From NCBI RefSeq assembly GCF_017305915.1, contig NZ_JAFKJN010000011.1:178254-242253 (forward strand): a DNA stretch of 64,000 bases, read 5' to 3'. A model generated the notes under the pieces. The model made no database searches and was not told the origin of the DNA. It worked only from the letters and a program-made list of their open reading frames with translations. A program made the translations under genes and the position numbers. Shown one piece after another: positions 58,468-64,000 of the stretch (position 1 is the first letter of the stretch; each line of letters opens with the position of its first letter). Source of the DNA: Reyranella sp. (GTDB lineage: Bacteria; Pseudomonadota; Alphaproteobacteria; Reyranellales; Reyranellaceae).

Positions 58468-59220
58468 TCAGCCGTGCATGGTCAAGCCGCCGGACACGCT
58501 GATCGTCTGGCCGGTGATGAAGGCCGCGTCGTCGCTCGCCAGGAAGCAGACCGCGCCCGGGATGTCCTCCGGCTGGCCGACCCGCTTCATCGGGATCGCG
58601 CCGACCAGCGCGGCGCGGATCTTCTGGCCGCGCTCGTCGTTGCCGGCGACCGCCGCCAGCAGCGGCGTGTCGGTCGGTCCCGGGCACACCGTGTTGAGGG
58701 TGATGCCCTTGCGGGCCACCTCGCGCGCCACCGTCTTGGTGAAGGCGATGATGCCACCCTTGCAGGCCGAGTAGACCGCCTCGAGCGAGGAGCCGACGCG
58801 GCCGGCATCGGAGGCGATGTTGACCACGCGGCCGTGGCCGCGTGCGACCATGCCCTTCAGCACGACATGGCTCATGTTCAGCGGGCCATGCAGGTTGATG
58901 GCGATGATCTTGGTCCAGAGCTCCGGCGTCGTGTCGACGAAGTTGACGAACTGGTCCCAGCCCGCGTTGTTGACCAGGATGTCGGTCGGGCCGGCCTCCT
59001 TCTCGAAGGCCGCGATGCCGTCGGCCACCGCCTTGTAGTCGGTGATGTCGGCGCCGCAGGCGATGCCCTTGATCTCGCCAGCGATCTTCCTGGCGCCGTC
59101 GAGGTTCTTGTCGAACACGCCGACCGTGGCGCCATGTTCGGCGAAGCGGCGGCAGATCGCGGCGCCGATCGCGCCCGCGCCGCCGGTGACGATGACGCTC
59201 TTGCCGTTCAGTCCACGCAT
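58468..59220 (-). CDS. SDR dehydrogenase, BadH-like
   Basis: 250 residues. VIVTGGAGAIGAAICRRFAE binds NAD, NNAGWDQFVNF marks the Asn-Asn-Ala-Gly core, and Ser-Tyr-Lys are in NIASDAGRVGSSLEAVYSAC and CKGG. The close, GQTISVSGGLTMHG, and PGPTDTPLLA match 2-hydroxycyclohexanecarboxyl-CoA dehydrogenase (BadH) of anaerobic benzoate breakdown more than general FabG. Without other bad genes here, the ring substrate is inference. It precedes DUF350 by 18 nt. Confidence 0.88.
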   Translation of the reverse strand: MRGLNGKSVIVTGGAGAIGAAICRRFAEHGATVGVFDKNLDGARKIAGEIKGIACGADITDYKAVADGIAAFEKEAGPTDILVNNAGWDQFVNFVDTTPELWTKIIAINLHGPLNMSHVVLKGMVARGHGRVVNIASDAGRVGSSLEAVYSACKGGIIAFTKTVAREVARKGITLNTVCPGPTDTPLLAAVAGNDERGQKIRAALVGAIPMKRVGQPEDIPGAVCFLASDDAAFITGQTISVSGGLTMHG

Positions 59221-59239
59221 TCCTTTGATCCTCCCATCT

Positions 59240-59326
59240 TGTCATCCTGAGCGAAGCGAAGGATCTGGCCTTCGCCGCACCGGGGCTGTCCGTTATGTGA
59301 GGTCCTTCGCTTCGCTCAGGACGACA
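59240..59326. repeat. 87-bp inverted-repeat intergenic element
   Basis: TGTCATCCTGAGCGAAGCGA on the left and TCGCTTCGCTCAGGACGACA on the right pair closely around a variable centre. This CCTGAGCGAAGCGAAGG motif is a widespread intergenic repeat in proteobacterial genomes. It fills nearly all of the gap between the crotonase and BadH-like genes and ends at the crotonase stop. Confidence 0.85.
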
Positions 59327-60139
<813 letters not shown>

Positions 60140-60177
60140 GCCAGGTTCCTCCGTTTCCGAAGGAGCCTAGCGTAAGG

Positions 60178-61704
60178 TCAGCGCCTTGTATTGCCGACGT
60201 TGCGGCGGCTCTCGAAGCGCACGGCCTCTTCCGCCGCGCGGACCAGGGCGCGGGCCTTCAGCACGCTCTCCTGGTACTCCGCCTCGAGGTCGGAATCGGC
60301 GACGACACCGACGCCCGCCTGGACATACATCGTGCTGTCCTTCACCAGCGCCGTGCGCAGCAGGATGCAGGTGTCCATCGAGCCGTTGGCGGCGAAATAG
60401 CCGGCGCAGCCCGCGTACATGCCGCGGCGCACCGGCTCGACCTCGTCGATGATCTCCATCGCGCGGACCTTGGGCGCGCCCGACAGCGTGCCCGCAGGGA
60501 AGCCCGCCTTCAGCGCGTCGATCGCGTCCAGTCCGTCCTCCAGCGTGCCCTCGACGTGGCTGCTGATGTGCTGGAGATGGCTGTACTTTTCGATGGTGAA
60601 CTGCTCGACGACGCGCACCGAGCCGATCTTGGAGACGCGGCCGACGTCGTTGCGGGCGAGATCGACCAGCATCAGGTGCTCGGCGTGCTCCTTGGGATCG
60701 GCCAGCAACTTGTCGGCGAGTTGCTTGTCTTCCTCAGGCGTGGCACCGCGCCGGATGGTGCCGGCGAGCGGCCGGATGGTGACGATGTTGTCGCGCAGCC
60801 GTACCAGGATCTCCGGGCTCGAGCCCACGATCGTGAAGTCGCCGTAGTCGAAGAAGATCAGGAACGGCGATGGGTTGATCCGGCGCAGCGAGCGATAGAG
60901 CGCGAGCGGCGGAAGCTTGAACGGGAGTGAGAAGCGCTGCGAGGGCACGATCTGGAAGGCGTCGCCCGCGCGGATGTACTCCTTGCAGGTCTCGACCATC
61001 TTCTTGAACGCGTCCTTGCTCATGTTGGCCTGCGGCTCGGGCAGGTCGTCGAGGGCGTCGCTGCTGTCGCGGCGGAAGGGCAGGGAGCGCTCGAAGTCGG
61101 CCTCGGCGTCGGCCAGCCGCTCCTGTGCGGCCTCGTAGGCGGCGCGGGCGCTGAGCCCGGCCTGCGGCCAGACCGGCGTCACCAGCGTGACGTTGTCCTC
61201 CAGGCGGTCGAAGATGCAGATCAGCGTCGGCCGCACCATGATCGCGTCGGGCAGGCCGATCGGATCAGGGTTCTTGTCGGGCAGCCGCTCCATGTCGCGG
61301 ACCATGTCGTAGCCCAGAAAGCCGAACAGGCCGGCGGCCATCGGCGGCAGGCCGGCCGGCAGCTCCATCTGGCATTCGCGGATCAGCGTGCGCAGCGTCT
61401 CCAACGGCCGGCCGTCGAGCGGCTCGAAGGCGTGGGCGTCGGAGCGGGCGCGGCGGTTGATCTCGGCCTTGTTCTTGGTGCAGCGCCAGATCACGTCCGG
61501 CTTGAAGCCGATAATCGAATAGCGCCCGCGCACCGTGCCGCCCTCGACCGATTCCAGCAGGAAGGAGTTGGCGCGGCCGTCCGCCAGCTTGAGGTAGGCC
61601 GAGACCGGCGTCTCGAGATCGGCGACCAGCTTGGTCCAGACGAGCTGCGGCTTGCCAGCCTCATAAGTGCCGGCGAAGGCGTCGAACTCGGGCGAGACGG
61701 TCAT
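60178..61704 (-). CDS. trpE: Anthranilate synthase component I
   Basis: 508 residues. The chorismate-binding domain shows FQIVPSQRFSLPF, GSSPEILVRL, RPLAGTIRRGATPEEDKQLA, HLMLVDLARNDVGRVSKIGS and PAGTLSGAPKVRAMEII. It makes anthranilate from chorismate with TrpG ammonia. The ATG at 61704 lies 14 nt after the ppiD stop with no clear ribosome site and no tryptophan-rich leader. TrpG is encoded 32 kb away. The same frame stays open upstream into ppiD DNA, but that is not coding. Confidence 0.96.
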   Translation of the reverse strand: MTVSPEFDAFAGTYEAGKPQLVWTKLVADLETPVSAYLKLADGRANSFLLESVEGGTVRGRYSIIGFKPDVIWRCTKNKAEINRRARSDAHAFEPLDGRPLETLRTLIRECQMELPAGLPPMAAGLFGFLGYDMVRDMERLPDKNPDPIGLPDAIMVRPTLICIFDRLEDNVTLVTPVWPQAGLSARAAYEAAQERLADAEADFERSLPFRRDSSDALDDLPEPQANMSKDAFKKMVETCKEYIRAGDAFQIVPSQRFSLPFKLPPLALYRSLRRINPSPFLIFFDYGDFTIVGSSPEILVRLRDNIVTIRPLAGTIRRGATPEEDKQLADKLLADPKEHAEHLMLVDLARNDVGRVSKIGSVRVVEQFTIEKYSHLQHISSHVEGTLEDGLDAIDALKAGFPAGTLSGAPKVRAMEIIDEVEPVRRGMYAGCAGYFAANGSMDTCILLRTALVKDSTMYVQAGVGVVADSDLEAEYQESVLKARALVRAAEEAVRFESRRNVGNTRR

Positions 61705-61718
61705 GGTGTTAGCGGGAG

Positions 61719-63653
61719 CTACTGCTGGTTTTGCGGCTGGAACGCCGCCATGAAGACCTGCTCGTTGACGGTCACGCCGTACTTGGCGCGCAGCGCGGCG
61801 AGCAGCTGGCCGATCAGATCGTTGCCGATCATGCCGTCGAGCTGCTTGCCGAAGCGCCCGACCAGGTCCTTCTCCTTGGAGAGGTCGGCGGCCTGGATCT
61901 CCTTGGGCCGCACGATCGCGCTGCCTTCGGCGCTGCGTACCGAGGCGGCCTTTCCGACCGGCAGCTTGAACAGCTCCTGCGTCGCAGCCTGGGTGAGATA
62001 GTTGCCCGCGTCGGCCTCGTAGCGCGTCACCGGCTTGGTGGTGCGCAGCTCCATCCCCACCTCCTTGGCGATCGTGGCGAGGTCGCCGCCGGCGTTGACC
62101 TTGTCGAGCGCCTCCTTGACCTTGGCCTCGGCGCGCTTGCGCCGCTCCTCGGCCTGCCAGGTCTCGACGACCTTGGCCTCGACCTCGGACAGGGCAGGGA
62201 TCCGGGCCGGCGTCACGCGGTCGGTGCGGACGACGTAGTATTCGCCCTTCGGTGTGTCGAGCAGCTGGCTCTCGCTGCCCTCGCGCGTGGCGAAGGCCGC
62301 CTGCACCAACTCCGAGGCCGCAGGCCCGGAGACGACCTGCTTGCCCGTCGGGTCCTGACCGCGCGCATCGACGTTCTCGACCGCGTGGACCTTGAGGTTG
62401 AGCTCCTGCGCCGAGGTGATCATCGACTGCGTCTTGCTGAGCGAGCGGTCGAAGTCGGTCACTAGCTTGATCAGCAGGTCGGGCGCGAGCTGGTTCTTGA
62501 CCTCGGTCTCGAGCTTGCCCTTGACCTCCTCGAGCGGAGTCGCCTTGCCGGGCTCGATCTTGTTGATGCGGATCACGTGCCAGCCGAGCGGCGACTTGAT
62601 CGGCTCGGGCGCGATGCCCTCGGGCGCGGCGAACACACCGTCGGCCAGCGGGCCGGCCGGCAGGTCCTTCTTCTGCACCGAGCCGAGCTTGATCACGCCG
62701 TCGGCATTGCCCGTCATTTCCTTGGCCGCATCCTCGAGCGACTTGCCGCCCTTGGCGAGCTCGATGATCTTCTTGGCCTTCTCCTCGTTGTCGGCCATCG
62801 CCTGGTCGACGTCGCGCTTCTCGGGCGAGCCGAACTCGGCCTGGCGGGCGTCGTACTCCTGCTTGAGCTGCTCGGGGTTGACGGTGACCTGGTCCATCAC
62901 GTCGGCGACGGTCAGCAGCACGTAGGAGAAGGCGCGAAATTCGGGGATCTGGAACTTGTTCTTGTTGGCGTCGAAATAGACGCTGAGCTGCTCGGCGGTG
63001 GGCTTCGGCACGTCGGTGACGGTGGCGTCGGGGATGTAGACCGTCTCGGCGACCCGCTTCTCGGCCTCCATCCTGAAGATGTCGTCGCGCAGGCTCGTGG
63101 GCGCGAGACCCTCGGTGCGCACCGAGCCGAAGAGCTGCGCCGAGGCGATCTGGCGACGCACGTCGGCGACGTAGGCGGCCTCGGTGATGCGGGCCTGTTG
63201 CAGCAGGCCGCGATACTTGTTGGTGTCGAACGAGCCGGTCGGGCCCGCGAAGGCCGGATTGCGGGCGATCAACGCCTGGACCTCGGCGGTGCTGACCTCC
63301 AGACCGTACTGCTGCATGGCGTGGTCGATGATCGCGCGCTGCAACACGTCTTCCAGCGCGCGCAGGTGCAGGCCGAAGCGCAGCGCCTGCTCGGGCTCGG
63401 GCCGCTGGCCGGTCTGCTGCTGGATCTGCTCGAGCTGGCGGTTGAAGCGGTCGCGAACCTCGTCGATCTGCACCGAGGTGCCGCCGACCCAGCCATAGAT
63501 CGGCACATGGAAGCCGCCGACATGGGCGACCTCGCGGCCGCCGCCGCCCATGCGCAGCATGTCGCCGATGCCCCACAGGGCGAAGCTCACGATCAGCATG
63601 GTCATCAGGGTGGCCATGACGATGTAGGTGGCGATCTTGCGGAATCTGTTCAC
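61719..63653 (-). CDS. ppiD: PpiD-type periplasmic peptidyl-prolyl isomerase/chaperone
   Basis: 644 residues from a GTG: a cytosolic start NRFRKIATYIV, one membrane anchor (ATLMTMLIVSFALWGIGDML), a SurA-N-like chaperone region, and a degenerate parvulin domain around FAAPEGIAPEPIKSPLGWHV. It is anchored in the inner membrane and assists folding of exported proteins. The open frame continues to 63746, but only through the palindromic repeat. It precedes trpE, as in other alphaproteobacteria. Confidence 0.92.
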   Translation of the reverse strand: MNRFRKIATYIVMATLMTMLIVSFALWGIGDMLRMGGGGREVAHVGGFHVPIYGWVGGTSVQIDEVRDRFNRQLEQIQQQTGQRPEPEQALRFGLHLRALEDVLQRAIIDHAMQQYGLEVSTAEVQALIARNPAFAGPTGSFDTNKYRGLLQQARITEAAYVADVRRQIASAQLFGSVRTEGLAPTSLRDDIFRMEAEKRVAETVYIPDATVTDVPKPTAEQLSVYFDANKNKFQIPEFRAFSYVLLTVADVMDQVTVNPEQLKQEYDARQAEFGSPEKRDVDQAMADNEEKAKKIIELAKGGKSLEDAAKEMTGNADGVIKLGSVQKKDLPAGPLADGVFAAPEGIAPEPIKSPLGWHVIRINKIEPGKATPLEEVKGKLETEVKNQLAPDLLIKLVTDFDRSLSKTQSMITSAQELNLKVHAVENVDARGQDPTGKQVVSGPAASELVQAAFATREGSESQLLDTPKGEYYVVRTDRVTPARIPALSEVEAKVVETWQAEERRKRAEAKVKEALDKVNAGGDLATIAKEVGMELRTTKPVTRYEADAGNYLTQAATQELFKLPVGKAASVRSAEGSAIVRPKEIQAADLSKEKDLVGRFGKQLDGMIGNDLIGQLLAALRAKYGVTVNEQVFMAAFQPQNQQ

Positions 63654-63735
63654 TGTGGAGCTTCGCGCTGGGAAGGGGTCGAAACGACGGGGCGCATGCC
63701 TACCATCGGGCCCCCTTGCAGGCAACGTGGCTGGC

Positions 63736-63784
63736 CCTTCGGGCACATTCGTCCGGGCGTTGCCCGGACGAATGTGCCCGAAGG
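63736..63784. repeat. Perfect 23-bp inverted repeat
   Basis: Arms at 63736-63758 and 63762-63784 are exact complements around a GTT loop; each contains GGGCACATTCGTCCGGGC or its inverse. It lies 83 nt upstream of the ppiD start and would form a very strong hairpin in either transcript. Confidence 0.9.
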
Positions 63785-63806
63785 ATCAGTACCGCCAGTG
63801 CGCGCG

Positions 63807-63850
63807 TTTCCGGTCAGAGGGAAGCGCACGCGCTTCCCTCTGACCGGAAA
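63807..63850. repeat. Perfect 21-bp inverted repeat
   Basis: Arms at 63807-63827 and 63830-63850 (TTTCCGGTCAGAGGGAAGCG and its complement) surround a two-base centre, a near cruciform. It is 22 bp from the preceding palindrome and 5 bp from the CTAG that borders the IS element. The rest of 63654-63860 holds no gene. Confidence 0.9.
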
Positions 63851-63859
63851 CCGCTCTAG

Positions 63860-64000
63860 CAGACTGCTGAAGAACTCCTCACTGCGGAGTTTTTGGCCTT
63901 GGCGGGGCCCGATCACTGGAAAGTCTGGCGGCGTCAGGTGATCTGTCGATCCGTGGGAGCCGGGTCAGGCGGCCGTGAGCTTGGGGATTCGAACCAGATT
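63860..64000 (-). mobile_element. End of an IS5-family element, cut by the window
   Basis: CTAG at 63856-63859 (a YTAR target) is followed by CAGACTGCTGAAGAACTCC, which matches the end at 31525 (CGGGCCGCTGAAAAAACCC) at most positions. A transposase-like C-terminus follows on the minus strand. The other end lies beyond the window. Confidence 0.65.
63965..64000 (-). CDS. Transposase C-terminus, partial
   Basis: The minus strand reads NLVRIPKLTAA then TGA, entering from beyond the window. The ending resembles the C-terminus of IS5-family transposases (Asn-Leu-Val-Arg-x-Pro-Lys-Leu). About 105 bp separate the stop from the presumed IS end. Only 11 residues are visible, so the assignment relies on the adjacent IS end and the CTAG target. 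Confidence 0.5.
   Translation of the reverse strand, partial: NLVRIPKLTAA

Noticed and set aside
60178..63576. Apparent fusion of trpE with an upstream open frame
   Set aside because: The upstream part is ppiD DNA read out of frame; TrpE begins normally at 61704 and PpiD is coded in another frame.
63980..64000. tRNA T-arm-like sequence GGTTCGAATCC on the minus strand
   Set aside because: The flanking bases do not form a 5-bp T-stem, and the frame gives a transposase-like C-terminus beside an IS end.

Overview
The window is high-GC chromosomal DNA from an alphaproteobacterium. The evidence is gene order (rpsB-tsf-pyrH-frr-uppS-cdsA-dxr-rseP-bamA-fabZ, then gltA, gltX, comEC, lexA-moeA-moaC-trpC-trpD, trpG, trpE, ppiD), a perfect alphaproteobacterial LexA box (GTTC-N7-GTTC), and several tripartite-tricarboxylate (Bug-type) binding proteins. 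A Reyranella-like or related Rhodospirillales/Rhizobiales soil organism would fit, but that is inference. No rRNA, tRNA or CRISPR array was seen.

Layout. 0-11.5 kb: the 3' end of a DUF72 gene, then one forward run for translation (S2, EF-Ts, RRF), UMP kinase, undecaprenyl-PP synthase, CDP-DAG synthase, DXP reductoisomerase, site-2 protease, BamA and FabZ. The lpxD/lpxA/lpxB genes usual next to fabZ are absent, and a glyoxalase follows instead. 11.5-19 kb: two membrane proteins, gltA, an EamA exporter, gltX and comEC. 19-28 kb: a Bug receptor-aldolase pair, autoregulated lexA, a methyltransferase-like gene, then (minus strand) trpG, a Bug receptor, trpD, trpC, moaC and moeA.

28-60 kb is accessory DNA lying between trpG and trpE, which are usually neighbours in this gene order. 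It holds a ClC channel, exporters, argC enclosed in a nested IS5-family element with matching ends and CTAG target duplications, an S10 peptidase, a Pat-type acetyltransferase, a polysaccharide deacetylase, a gamma-glutamyltransferase, flavin oxidoreductase, amidase and aldolase genes, a Bug receptor, a GST, a cupin, a toxin-antitoxin pair whose antitoxin is frameshifted, tandem acyl-CoA dehydrogenases, a CmcJ/NvfI-type oxidoreductase with an Asp/Glu racemase-family gene, an ABC exporter, a TauD dioxygenase, a DUF350/ATP-grasp (glutathionylspermidine-synthase-like) operon and a BadH-like dehydrogenase with a crotonase. 60-64 kb: trpE and ppiD resume the conserved order, followed by two perfect palindromes and the end of another IS5-family element.

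Intergenic repeats are plentiful: a 113-bp inverted pair (731-843 and 26222-26334), a 69-bp palindromic pair (33686-33754 and 42116-42184), and single palindromic elements at 39189-39310, 59240-59326, 63736-63784 and 63807-63850. Identities come from motifs and family knowledge read by eye; no database search was run.
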